Of a stretch of DNA of 64,000 nucleotides, positions 21,637-33,131 are shown one piece after another. The DNA comes from Pontederia crassipes. Taxonomy: Eukaryota > Streptophyta > Magnoliopsida > Commelinales > Pontederiaceae. The translations under genes were made by a program, and so were the position numbers. The DNA lies in assembly GCA_030549335.1 (NCBI GenBank), contig CM060191.1:57733947-57797946 (forward strand). The letters are read 5' to 3'. Under the pieces are notes generated by a model, which saw only the letters and a list, made by a program, of their open reading frames with translations, was not told where the DNA came from and did no database searches. The first letter of the stretch is position 1, and each line of letters starts with the position of its first letter.

Positions 21637-23010
21637 CAGTATCGAGGAGCCTTTCAAAGAAGAAGCAGCTCTCATCGCATCGAACAATAGAGGTATTAAC
21701 TATCAGAATGATTGGATAGTTGACTCTGGTTGTTCGAATCATATGACAGGAGATGAAGACATGCTTCGTAGCATGTCGGAGTATAAAGGTGATTGTATGG
21801 TGGTAACGGCAAACAACACTCGGTTGCCAATCACTCATATCGGCAAGGCAACAGTGGTTCCTTGATTCGGATCACAGAGGTGGAGTTGGATCATGTCTAC
21901 CATATGTCGGGTATGTCAAAGTACTTATTATCAGTTTCTCAACTTACTTCTTCCGACAATTATGTAGTATTTGGACCAAAAGACGTCAAATTTTATAAGA
22001 ATTTGAAGCCCACTGCTCCAGCAATAATGGAAGGAAAAAGATTAGAGTATGTCTATGTAATGTCTGCTCAAGAAGCATACATAGATAAGACAAGAAAAAA
22101 TGAAACAACTCATCTTTGGCAAGCAAGACTCGGACATGTTAGCCATAAAAGGCTGAAGGCAATGATGAATAAGTCCATAGTAAATACTCGAGGTAGAAAT
22201 ATTTGATGTGTGGGGAGTGGACTACATGGGACCTTTCCCTCCTTCATGCGGGTACAAATCCTTGCCTAGATGTCTGAGAAGATATTGTCCGTGCAGGTTG
22301 TCAATTCGGTAAAGCTCATCAACTACCTTACAAGGAGTCGAAGTTTAGAGCTAAGGCACCATTGGAGCTAGTGCACTCTGATGTATTTGGTCGCGTGAAG
22401 CAACCATACGTCCATGGATTTTGCTACATGATTACTTTGATGACTTCTCTAAGATACGTCTGGGTGGACTTCATGAAGGAGAAATCTGAAGCACTATCGA
22501 AGTTTAAAGAATTTAAAGAGAAGATCGAGAAGGAGCTCGATCGAAGGATTCAATGCTTGCGCACAGACAACAGAGGAGAGTATACATTAGAGGAATTCTA
22601 TGAATATCTACAAGCATGCCATATACCCCATCAGCTCACTTGTCCTAACACACCACAACAAAATGGTGTGGCCGAGAGGAACAATCGTCATCTAACAGAG
22701 ATATGCAGAAGCATGCTGCATGCAAAGAATGTACCTCCACGATTCTGGGTAGAGTGTATGAAGACAGCTATGCATGTCATTAATAGGCTTCCTCAAGCAA
22801 AGCTTGGATTTGTCTCACCATATGAGAAGTTGTGGAAGACCAAGCCCACGGTGAGTCATTTCTGTGTCTTTGGATGCGTTTGCTATGTCTTCGTTATAGA
22901 TAATCTTCGTACTAAGTTTGATAAGAAGGCAATGTGTTTCATATACGTTGGATATGATAACCAACGAAAAGGATGAAGATGTTGCGATCCAACAACTGGA
23001 AAAATTCACA
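21637..23010 (+). pseudogene. Protease-integrase region of Copia-1 with a Gypsy-like insert
   Basis: The aspartic protease site reads IVDSGCSNHMTG (21717-21752). The integrase zinc region is represented by HLWQARLGHVSHKRLKAMMN and, after an insert, [12 protein letters not shown]. The DDE core follows: [19 protein letters not shown] and [12 protein letters not shown], so all three acidic residues remain. At about 22190-22261 a stretch reads EVEIFDVWGVDYMGPFPPS, which is how the Ty3/Gypsy integrase core starts and does not belong in Copia. Frameshifts at about 21865 and 22976 break the frame. Confidence 0.85.
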
Positions 23011-23279
23011 TCTCTTGAAATGTAGTGTTCGATAAAGCATCATCTTGGTGACCTTCAAAGGACGCAATGTTGCCCAAAACAAGTGATATTGAAGAAAATA
23101 TTCAAGTTCAAGTCAATGAGTTAACAAGATAAGCACTTCGTTCTGCTGAGGAACAAGAAGAAAAGGAAGCCTCAAAGAAGAAGAAGAGTCCGTGGAAAAC
23201 TGGAGAACACCAAAAATCTCTTGAAGAAGAAAGGCTGTCAGATAGAAGATCCGGTGATCGAAGAAGACTCTCCAGCTCC

Positions 23280-24810
23280 AAGGAGATCAAGCAGACAACG
23301 AAAGCCTAATCCAAAATATGCAAATGCAGCATTAATCGAAGACGTCAGAGAAAAAGAGCCTAACACATTCGAGAAAGCATCCAAATGTCAAAAATGGATG
23401 TCAATAATGAAAGAAGAGATCTAAGCTCTACATCAGAATGAGACATGGGATCTAGTTCCAAAGCCAAGTGACATACAACCTATATCCTGTAAATGGATCT
23501 ACAAGCTAAAGAGAAGGCCCGATGGATCCGTCGAAAGGTACAAAGCTCGTCTTGTAGCCCGAGGTTTTTCTCAGAAGTATGGCTTTGATTATGAAGAGAC
23601 ATTCAGCCCAGTAGCAAATATCACCACGGTACATGTCTTATTGGCTTTAGCTACAAGCAAATCATGAAAGTTATGGAGCAACCTCAGGGATTCGAATCTA
23701 TTAATCATCCAAGTTATGTATGTAAATTGAAGAAGGCATTATATGGGCTCAAGCAAGCACCAAGGGCATGGTTTGGAAAGATCGCAGAATTCTTGAAGCA
23801 ATGTGGCTATTCGATGGCACGAGCCGATTCCAGCCTATTCGTGAATACTCAAGAAGGCAAGTTATCGATCGTGCTAGTCTATGTTGATGACTTAATTATT
23901 ACAGGAGACAATGACAAGGAGAACTATCAAATTCAAGAGAATCTCTCTACGTGATTCCCAATGAAAGATCTTGGTGAGCTAAAATACTTTCTTGGTCTTG
24001 AAGTCGATTCAACAAAAGAAGGGTTGTTCTTATGTCAACATAAGTATGCTCAAGATCTACTTGAAAATTTCGGAATGCTTGATTGCAAGCTCATTTCAAC
24101 ACCGATGGAGGTAAACGCAAAGTTATGTTCTACCAAGGGAAAAGAATTAAGTGATACAACAATGTATAGGCAATTGGTGGGGAGCCTAATATATTTGACG
24201 TTAACACGACCGGATATCAAACATGTTGTTGGAGTTATTAGCAGATTCATGCAAGAGCCAAAAAAAGCCTCATCTTGAAGTAGCTCGACGAATTCTAAGG
24301 TACATCAAAGGCACAATCGACTGTGGAGTATTCTATAAGAAGAATATATCATGTATCCTGAGTGGCTTATGTGATGCTGATTATGCTGGAGATCTTGATA
24401 CACAACGTTCTACTACCGGCTATATATTTAGCCTCGGATCTGGAGCTATATCATGGTGCAATAAGAGGCAACCTACCGTATCCTTATCAAGTATGGAGGC
24501 GGAATATAGAGCAGGTGCAATGACAGCCCAAGAGCACACATGGTTAGTACAACTATTGAAGGATTTACATCAGTCAATTGATTCAGCAGTTGAGTTATAT
24601 TGTGATAATTAGTCAGCAATTTGCTTAGCTGAAAATTCGATGTTCCATATACGCACAAAGCATATTGAAGTTCACTATCATTTTCTTCGAAAAAAGATGC
24701 TATAAGAAGATATCAAGCCAATGTATGTGAGGACACAAAAGCAAGTTGCCGACACACTAAGACTTAATAGCAGCAAATTTAAAGAGTTTCGTAAACAGTT
24801 TGGCATGACA
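23280..24810 (+). pseudogene. Reverse transcriptase and RNase H region of Copia-1
   Basis: Reverse transcriptase is visible as [40 protein letters not shown] and, after a gap, [19 protein letters not shown] and [12 protein letters not shown]. The part that should hold the first catalytic aspartate (xLDVKNAFLxG) is missing at about 23655-23670, with a frame change. RNase H gives [20 protein letters not shown] and LYCDN followed by a stop. A TGA follows LST near 23954. No active enzyme could be made. Confidence 0.87.
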
Positions 24811-24849
24811 TCAAGAACATCTATAAAAGAAAATCAAGAGATTTCTAGG

Positions 24850-25308
24850 TGCAATAACAACACCTCTAGAAATTTCTAGGTGCAAACCTTTGCCCACAAA
24901 ATCCATCTTCATGAAGTTTCCATGTGGCCAAAAAAATTAGTGGCTAGGCTGTAATCCATTGGTCAATAGCTGATGGTTTATTTTTGAAACCATGTCCTTT
25001 GTTGCCTATAAATAGGCATGCCTAGTTCTCATTTGTATCATCAAGAAGTGAAGTAGCAAGTGTGTGTGGTGAGATAGAGTGTGTAGTGTGTGGTGTGGTC
25101 TCTTTAGTGTGTGTATGTGATTGCTTAGTGAGGTGTGTTGCATAGTAAGCAGTAAGTGTGAAGTATTAAGTGAGGTGACAAGAGTGTATTTGAGGTCTTG
25201 AGATCTTGTGTTTGAATGAAGTGAGGTACATTACTGTGTTTTATTCAAAGTTCTATACATGCCATTTTTTTAGTGATTTTGGTTTAATCAATAATCAAAA
25301 TCTCTACA
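24850..25308 (+). repeat. 3' LTR of Copia-1
   Basis: It begins TGCAATAACAACACC (the start has drifted from the 5' copy) and ends AATCTCTACA, followed by the TSD TGTAA. TATAAATA is retained near 25010. Confidence 0.88.
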
Positions 25309-25699
25309 TGTAAGAGACATATTTTGAATTAATCTCACATCAAAATGCAGAAGCTTATCTTTAATTTGGCGAGACAATCCATTTGGTCGCTTGATTTCGT
25401 CCTTCGAGTCTGCACTCACTGTTACTCGCTAGAAATTAGTAAGTTTATTTCTTTGAGATGAACGATGATGTTTTTCTCAACAAAGACCAAATATTTATAC
25501 TTCCTATTTATTTCCCACATCAAAGCCGAGCTAGGAAACAAATCCAAAGTTCCTGAGCAACGTTTTCTCTTCTTATTTTTTTCTATTTTTTACTAAAGAT
25601 CATTTTTTTTATGGTTTCAGCACGCGGACTCCTCTGCTGCTCCATTTTAGAGATTTCCTCGCGCAAGTGGTCACCGTGCAACAGACTTGTTCTTGAATC

Positions 25700-26361
25700 T
25701 TGACAATTACATTTGTTATCAGAAGCGCGATGAATATGGAGCAAGAAACAGTAGGAAGTCTTCGGTTGCAAATGCGTCTGGGTTGTCATGGCCCTCGATG
25801 ATCGACTCCCTGGTTTTTAATCGAAGCACGAGCTCAGATTAATGAAAGACTGAGACTGACATCTCGCAGAAAGCAGGTCAATTTCGATTTTGCTGCACGT
25901 CTGTTACATGCACGAATCACATTGGAAATTACATGGTCTTATATGTTTCTGATCTCTCAAGGTCAAACAATTCAACTACAGAAGCATTTCTGGACGTCCA
26001 CGAATCACATAGGAAATTACATACTGTCATCTGTTTCTGATCTTTGTCAGCTAAACAATTCAAAAACAGCATCATTCTTGGACATCCACGCATTTTGAAT
26101 TGGGCGTCATCGACTCCGGAGATCAGTATGGTGGAACTGCTTCCGGATTGAAGGAAATAAATTTTGCTGATGCAGGAGAAGTCGTCCGAGTTCCCAAATC
26201 ATTGGAGAAGTGCTCAATGTCTTGAAAAGTTCTTGGACGTGGAAGGACTGGGTTGCGGACATAGATTCCAACAAGCATGCTTAGCACCATGGATTCAAGC
26301 TCTCGGGGCATGCCCATATTCCCTAGTCTGTGTAGTGTATGATGAAGCATATGGCATGTGA
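25700..26361 (+). pseudogene. RING-H2 zinc-finger (E3 ligase-like) gene remnant
   Basis: The frame ending at 26361 reads QCLEKFLDVEGLGCGHRFQQ and ACLAPWIQALGACPYS. This is the second half of a plant RING-H2 finger (CGHxFHxxCLxPWxxxxxxCPxC) with the last cysteine changed (CPYS) and the first cysteine pair largely lost. Upstream, near 25727-25800, a short frame reads YGARNSRKSSVANASGLSW, which resembles the region ahead of such fingers but is unproven. A roughly 90-bp direct duplication (CACGAATCACAT(T/A)GGAAATTACAT) sits at about 25912-26090. It ends about 110 bp before Gypsy A. 25314-25700 shows nothing else. Confidence 0.5.
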
Positions 26362-26739
26362 AAACTAGTATTTTTCTGCTGCAACAATCAACCATTATTA
26401 TTTTCAAAAGGCTGGGCACTGCCGATGGTTTAGATAACTTGACTTCAATAGTAACTAACAACTTACAAGCTTTATAATATTCTCAAAAATTAAATAAACT
26501 AAAAATAAAAAATAAAAAAAATATAAAACCATTAATGCTCAACTATAAAGCCCATTAGTCTAATAAATCTGGAAACCCAAACTATAAATATCTTAATGGA
26601 CCCTAACTCTCACAGCCATCTTCCCCTCATTCCCTCTCTTTTTCTTTCTTTTCACCGGCCGACAACAACCCAATTCTCTCCTTCTCTTCCACATTCTCTC
26701 TCTCCCCACTCACATTCATCCTCCCTCCAAGACTCAGCC

Positions 26740-28804
26740 TAAACATTGGCCCGCCCAAAAGCTGTGCCGATCCGACTGGGCACAAACACGGTTCGCGCAC
26801 AAAAAATGAGCAGTGTCGTGTCATTTCATGCTGAGTCGGCCATCCGCGTTGTAGGCACAACACAGTCCGAGTATGGTAAACACGGACCCGGGACGACACG
26901 AACCATTTTAGCACAGATTATTTTTTCATGCATAAACACATATCGTGCAATACCAGCACGGTCTGTGTGTCGTCGATGACAGGACAGTCATGCATCCTTG
27001 ACGACGTTTTTGAGATTAACACGGACAGTGTGGTCTTTAATACGGTCTGCGTTTAAAAGAAGACAATGGCATGCACAGTCATTTGAAACTTCAACATGGA
27101 CGCGCTGATCAAACGTGGCCCAACCTTTTTATTTTTGAACGAGATTCACGTTTTGACAACACGAACACGGGCTATAGAGAATTACGAACGTGATCAAAGG
27201 GTACAACACGGACCGTATTAAGCACAACACGAATCGTGTCAAAGTATTTTTATTGCATTCCTCTCTGGCTATAAAAAGTGCGGCCGACTCCCTTCTTTTT
27301 CAATCAAGCTCCCAATCTCTCTCTCTCTCTCTCTCTCGCTCACACACTCAGTGACTCAGTCTCTCTTAATCTCTCTTCTCTCCATTCGTGCTCTCTGACT
27401 CTCTTCTTTTTTAAACTCTTGGTCTCTCACTGTTTCTCTCGCATTCTTATTTTTTAATATTGCAATTACATAATGCACATTGTAATATTTATTTACTAAA
27501 ATTTTATATTATTGTTATTCTATTTACATTATCTCATTCTTAATTTCTTATATATAATTGCATAATGGACCCTCGAGATCCCTTTCCTCTATATGGTGCT
27601 TTTGTTGCTTATTCACCTTATGGACCACTACCTACATATCCATATGTATACATTATAATACTAATAGTAGTGGTGATTCTAATTAGTACTTAACTGGTAC
27701 TTAACTATTATACTTCCTAAGAACCTAATTACCTATACTACCTATGCATTATAAAATAAAGTATATAATATAGTACTATATATTATATTCTCTCTCTCAA
27801 ACTCTCACTCTCTCTTTTCGACGTTTTCATCTCTCCTCTCGTAGTCTCATTCTTATATCTAATTGCACAGTGTCAAAGATGCAATCTTTTCGGGCGAAAT
27901 GGATTTAAACAATGACTATTATGAGAACACTATCATAAAATGTATGAACTTATAGTTTTCGACGAACATCAATGGGCATTTAAAAATCATAGTTCATGCA
28001 TTTTATTATAGAATCTTATAATTTGGTTTCAAGCAAATACTCCAAGTCTCCAACACAAGGTTAGTAATTCATCTTATAACTTAGTATATAGTAAATTTAT
28101 TTACTTAATTCTTAATAATTATGAATTGGTAATTTAATTTATTTGAAATTTTAACTATAAATAATTAATGTAGATACTAAAATCATATATTGTAGATTAT
28201 AGAATAATACTAATTATATTATATAAAAAATAACTTAGAAAATACATACATCATAATCGGTAACTTAGTATATATTATATAGTAACTTAGTTATAAAATA
28301 GTTAAAATACTAATTTACTTAGTATAACTTAGTTATAACTTAGTAGATAGTAAATTAGTACTTAACTATCTATACTAGTATACTACTAATATATATTTAT
28401 TAAATGCTTACCAATTAATTTTTTCTATAAGGTTATAACTTATTAGTTATTACTCAATTATTCACTTTACAAATTTATTTACTTAATAATTATGAATTGA
28501 TGACTTAATTTATTTGAAATTTTAACTATATAATTATTATAAGTCGTATAATATAGAATAATTAATATTACTAATTATATTATATAATAATTTAATAAGT
28601 AAATTAAAAATTGGAAAAGTTCAAATAGGCAAAAAAAATAGGCTGCCCGACCCGGCCCGGCCGGCCCAATCTGGTTGGGCTCGGTCCGTGTCGGGGTAAA
28701 AAATGAACCGTGTGGCACAACACGACCCATTTTGCACGACACGATCCGCGACATGATCAAATACAATTTGACCGGAACAGGCATGACTCATTTTTCCATC
28801 TTTA
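26740..28804 (+). mobile_element. hAT-superfamily element, 2,065 bp, internally deleted
   Basis: It is flanked by a perfect 8-bp TSD, ACTCAGCC (26732-26739 and 28805-28812). The ends TAAACATTGGCC and (reverse complement) TAAAGATGGAAA form a short imperfect inverted repeat. Both subterminal regions are GC-rich and full of ACACGG/CGTGTCGTG motifs (26750-27250 and 28640-28760), typical of hAT transposase binding regions. Inside are TATAAAAA at 27270-27277, a (CT)n leader at about 27317-27337, and a short frame from 27565 beginning MDPRDPFPLYGAF. I infer this is the remnant of the first transposase exon. The rest is AT-rich and non-coding. Confidence 0.85.
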
Positions 28805-29659
28805 ACTCAGCCGAAGATCACCCCAAGCAACTCACATCCTCTCTCCACTCACTCCAATAGACCAGGTGGCGGCAACAGCACATCAAGGGACTTCCTCACT
28901 TAGCAAGCAGCTCATCTCTCCCTTCCTCGCACTCCCTCTTGGCCAGCTCCAAGACCCCCACACCAAGGACCCTCCTACTCACTCCCTCATCCCTATAGGA
29001 CACGACAAGGGCAGCATCAAAGGAGAGAGGGGCTGGTTGCAGGAAACAAAGAAGAGAAAAGGAAGGAGAAAGAGAAGAGGACTGCCACAGCAAGAAGAAG
29101 AAGGAAGAAGAATGATAGGGAATTAAGATTAATGGGGTTTTAACCTAAATCCTAAAGGTGTGTTGAGGAATTCAAAACCCTCCTAATCTCCCTCCTAATG
29201 ATATGTGAATGTTTGGATTAGGACATGAAAGAACAAGTAATTTGTTCTTGAAATGAAAGATTAGTGAATGTGCATTAGGACTTAGATTGTGTCAATTTTT
29301 CCTTATGATTACTGTTACATTGATGAGCATGCTTAGAATTAGAATGATTCTTGTCATTTATGTTTAGTTATAATGAAGTTGCTTATTTGTTATATATGAA
29401 TATGATTAGTAAGTTTCATGTTCTTTATGCAAAATCCCTACGTAATTCAAGATTATTGTGCTAAAAATGCTTATGAATGACCTATATGATTATTAGAGCA
29501 AATGTGTGCTCCATGTGTAGATGAATGTACGCTTTGAAGAATGTTTACATAGTCATAGTTCTGGCCCAACGCTCCAAAAAGATCTATCGAAACCCTTTCG
29601 GTCGCCCATTTTTGAAAGGTCTGAATTCTCGAACATTGGCGGACGTCGAATCGGCCATT

Positions 29660-31148
29660 CATTACAAGAAAATTGGCATTTTTCGATGAATAATTTCCGA
29701 CGAACGTCGGAAAGAAATCCGTCGCAATTTGCGATGAATTTTGCGACAAAAATATTTTCGACGGTTACAATCGTCGGAAACGAAAATAATAAATTATGTA
29801 ATTTTTTATATTGTTATTTTATTTTTCGACGATTAGGAACGTTGATATTTCCGACGGATATCCATCCTTCGTAATTTTCGATGGAATTTCCGACGGTTAC
29901 AATCGTCAAAAATGAAAATAATATATTATGTAATTTTTTATATTATTATTTTATTTTTTGATGATTAGGAACGTCGATATTTCCGACGGATATCCATCCA
30001 TCGCAATTTCCGACAGAATTTCCGACAGTTGTTACCGTCGGTAATGAAAATAATAAATTATGTAATTTTTTATATTATTATTTTATTTTTTGATGATTAG
30101 GAACGTCGATATTTCTGACGGATATCCATCCGTCGCAAGTTCCGACGGTCGTGACCATCGGTAAATGTATAATATGAGGATTATTTTATTAATATAATTA
30201 GCGATAGTCCAAATCGTCGCAATTTCTGACGGTTCAAACTATCGATAAAATAAAAAATAAATATTATATATAACTAAATATAATATTTTATTTTTATAAT
30301 TAAATAATGTTCGACAGTCATAACTGTCGATAACTTTAAAAATAATTAATATTTGATTTTCCGACGGTCAGAGCCGTCGGTAATTAAAATTTCATCATCC
30401 CGCTTTTTTCTGTTTTCCTACTTTCTCATCTTTTCGGATCGGCCGCCTGGCCGGGAGGCCAGATCTGGCCGCTGGCGGCTGGATCTGGCCGCTGGCGGCT
30501 GGATCCAGCCTCTGGCAGCCAGATTTGGCCGCGGGTGGTCGGATGTAGCCTCTGGCGGCCGGATCTAGCCTCTGGCGATCGGCCAGCCAGCTATTGGATC
30601 AGGCCGCTCGGCCGGCTGGGGGCCGGATCCAACCTCGGACAGCTGGCGGCTGGATCCGGCCACTCAACCGCTGGCGGCCGAGGCGGCTGTTCTGGCCACT
30701 AGCCTTCGGATTGGCTGCTTGATCGCCGAATCTGGTCGCTGGCAGCCGACCGCCAGCGGCCGACTAATTTTTTTTATATTATAAAAATTCTTTGCGATGA
30801 TTTTGTCTGTTGAAAGTTTCGACGGTCGTGCGACGATCGTTGAAATTTTCGGTGGTCGCGACCGTCGAAGTTTCGATGGTTTCGTCGACTGTCGCAAATA
30901 TCCGCGGTCGTGACCGTCGAAGTTTCGATGGTTTCATCGACCACCGCAAATATCGGCGGTCGTGACCGCCGAAGTTTTCATCAAAATTTCTGACGTTTTC
31001 TTCCTAATCGTCGAAAATTGATTTGCGACGACCATTTTACGGACGAATCGATTCCATCGAAAAAACCATCAGAAATCGTCATTTTCGACGGTTCTTGAAA
31101 AATTACAAACGGTCGGAACCGTCTGTAATTCCCATATTTCTTGTAGTG
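29660..31148. mobile_element. CACTA (CMC) element 1, non-autonomous, 1,489 bp
   Basis: The ends are CATTACAAGAAAATTGGC (first C of CACTA drifted to T) and TTTCTTGTAGTG, whose reverse complement is CACTACAAGAAA. The 3-bp TSD is ATT (29657-29659, 31149-31151). Subterminal TTCCGACGGT/ACCGTCGG motifs fill both sides, with about three tandem 130-bp units at 29757-30150. The centre (30435-30775) is a GC-rich array of GGCCGCTGGCGGCTGGATC-like units. There is no transposase reading frame. Confidence 0.9.
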
Positions 31149-32551
31149 ATTTCAGTTGTTCAACCCTCCTCCAGCGGTCATCCAAAAATGTTTCAAACGT
31201 TCGATTTCTCAGACACTGATGGACATCGAATCAATCAGTTCGATCGTCCAAAATCCTTTCGATCGTCCAATTTAGAAAGGTCTGATTTCTTGAACATTAG
31301 CGGACATTGTGTCGCACCATTCGGACATCCGCATGAGCCATAGCGGTCGATCGAAACATGTTCAGTCATTTGATTCCTAACGCAAAGGCCGTCCAAAAGT
31401 GGACCGATCGTTCGCTCCATCTCTAATGCCTATATGATGTTGATTATCTACACTTAGAATGATTTGAAGTATGTATGATCTTAAATAGGATTTAAACATG
31501 AAATATGTATTGAATGATTGTCTGTATTGATGAATGTAAAGTAAAAGATGGATTGATGAAGATGTCTTGTTGTTGTCGTCATACGGGGAGACCAAGACCT
31601 CCCTTAAAGGGAATAAGGTTTGGTCTCGAGAAGACCAAGACCCCCCTAAAGGGAATAAGGTGTGGTTTTCTATGGGGCAAAAAGGTCCCGACTTTGCTAG
31701 CTTAATATCAACGAGCCAACATAGACTTCTCAATCACCAAGATAAGAAACTATCTAATTGAAGATGAAAGATGAAAAGATGAATGACTTGGGACATAAAG
31801 ATAAAGATGATAATGAAGTAAGCACCTAAAAGGATGCAAATGAATGTCTTCTTGTCATATCATGTTATGAATCAAGATATTAAAGTGAAGCAATATAAGT
31901 TTATGATATGTCTTAGCATAATAATAAAGATATATATTATTACCTTATCTTGAAATGATGATCATTCACATGCCATGTATCGTGCATAAGCATCTCATAA
32001 CATGCATATGTACTATGTCCCATTATGATGCAATGCATATGACATGACATGTAAAGAACATATTATTGGATCATACATGCATGGGTCTCAACATACTTTA
32101 GCAGAAGAAATTCTCTGCACCCCATGGATCCGTGCAGGTACGGACGAGGCATAGACTCGACGGCGAGGGCCTCGTGACGGTAAGGTTGCACATGTGACAG
32201 TCGAGCCACAGCCTAAGTTATCTTATATTATGATGTTAGACTCGTTAGAGAGTCAAGTATGTATGGCTTATGGACATTTGAGTCATCAACTTTTATATGA
32301 ACTCAATTATGTATTTTTAACTCTATGTTGGTTCTTACGTTAGATCATGTATGGTCCATGGGCTAGATATGTTATCTTGGATTGATTAGCTTATGAAGTC
32401 TTCCATTATTTTATGTTATTTTCATTTTATGTTATATTATTATGTTTTTGTTGCGATGTTATATGCAATTAGGTATTGAAGGAAGATGCAAAAGTAGTGT
32501 CACCTAGGTTTCAGTCTCTAAATTAGAGTCAAATTTTGAGAGCGTTACAGT

Positions 32552-32564
32552 TGGTATCAGAGCC
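32552..32564 (+). promoter_or_regulatory. Initiator tRNA-Met primer-binding site of Gypsy A
   Basis: TGGTATCAGAGCC begins 2 bp after the LTR end GCGTTACA. It is a perfect match to the standard plant primer site. Confidence 0.92.
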
Positions 32565-32770
32565 ATAGTTTTAGCTCACATGTATTAGGTCTTAGTATGT
32601 ATAAGCCATAGGTTGGTTAAAGTGTTTATGTAAAATGTCTAAGTGTAACTCATGTGCAATCGTCATGAGGTGCCACATAGCCTAAAGGTATATGTTCTCT
32701 TATTATTAGTTAATGCTAACTACATTCTATGAAGATTTAAATGTGGAGGTAGATGCCTCCATGACGTGCA

Positions 32771-33100
32771 ATGACAAATGATGATGGTAAAAGAAATGCT
32801 TTCCTCGATGGATTGATCCGAACGGTAAGTAATGTTTTAAGAACCAATGGTCCGGACTACTCCATCGAAAGATTTCTAAGGCTTGACCCTCCAAGGTTTG
32901 ATAAGGAGGAGGAGCTGGAAAGGGCTAAAGCATGGCTTGAAGAGATAAGGAACATCCTCAAGGTTATGGAGTGTCCCAAGGATCGCATGGTGATGTAGGT
33001 CACCCATTGTTTTAGTGGCCAAGCAAAGATGTACTTCCATTTTGAAGACCACCTATGAGCATGAGGAGGATGTAGCATGAGAAAGTTTTATAGAAGCATT
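32771..33100 (+). pseudogene. gag N-terminal fragment of Gypsy A
   Basis: The frame contains IERFLRLDPPRFDKEEELER, AKAWLEEIRNILKVMECPKD and, after a stop, THCFSGQAKM. This matches the start of the chromovirus-type retrotransposon gag domain (FLRLxPPxFxG...AxxWLxxIxxIFxxMxC). It stops at 32998, and sequence related to the LTR begins about 130 bp later, so the rest of gag and all of pol are gone. Confidence 0.75.
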
Positions 33101-33131
33101 TGGAACTTGCTTCTACATAGACTATATAGAA

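Larger units (their letters stand above)
19945..25308 (+). mobile_element. Copia-1, decayed Ty1/Copia retrotransposon
   Basis: LTRs at 19945-20408 and 24850-25308 are flanked by the TSD TGTAA (19940-19944, 25309-25313). The order gag, protease, integrase, reverse transcriptase, RNase H is that of Ty1/Copia. The single polyprotein is broken by many stops and frameshifts, a deletion in reverse transcriptase and a foreign insert in integrase. It lies 25 bp from the end of Athila I but is not inside it. Confidence 0.93.
26473..32549 (+). repeat. 5' LTR of Gypsy A, interrupted twice
   Basis: The LTR pieces are 26473-26739, 28813-29659 and 31152-32549, total about 2,512 bp, close to solo LTR B of the same family (2,539 bp). 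TATAAATA is at 26583-26590, followed by pyrimidine-rich sequence. A short tandem repeat (GACCAAGACC..CCTTAAAGGGAATAAGG, two units) is at about 31590-31670. 31150-31430 carries TCGATCGTCC and GGACATCCG-type motif repeats. Confidence 0.85.

Noticed and set aside
28866-29126. 86-codon plus frame (MAATAHQGTSSL...)
   Set aside because: It lies in LTR A leader sequence; the homologous part of LTR B (about 46160-46430) does not keep it.
29757-31020. CRISPR-like spacing of short repeats
   Set aside because: The repeats are subterminal motifs of a CACTA transposon with irregular spacing in plant DNA; no array structure.
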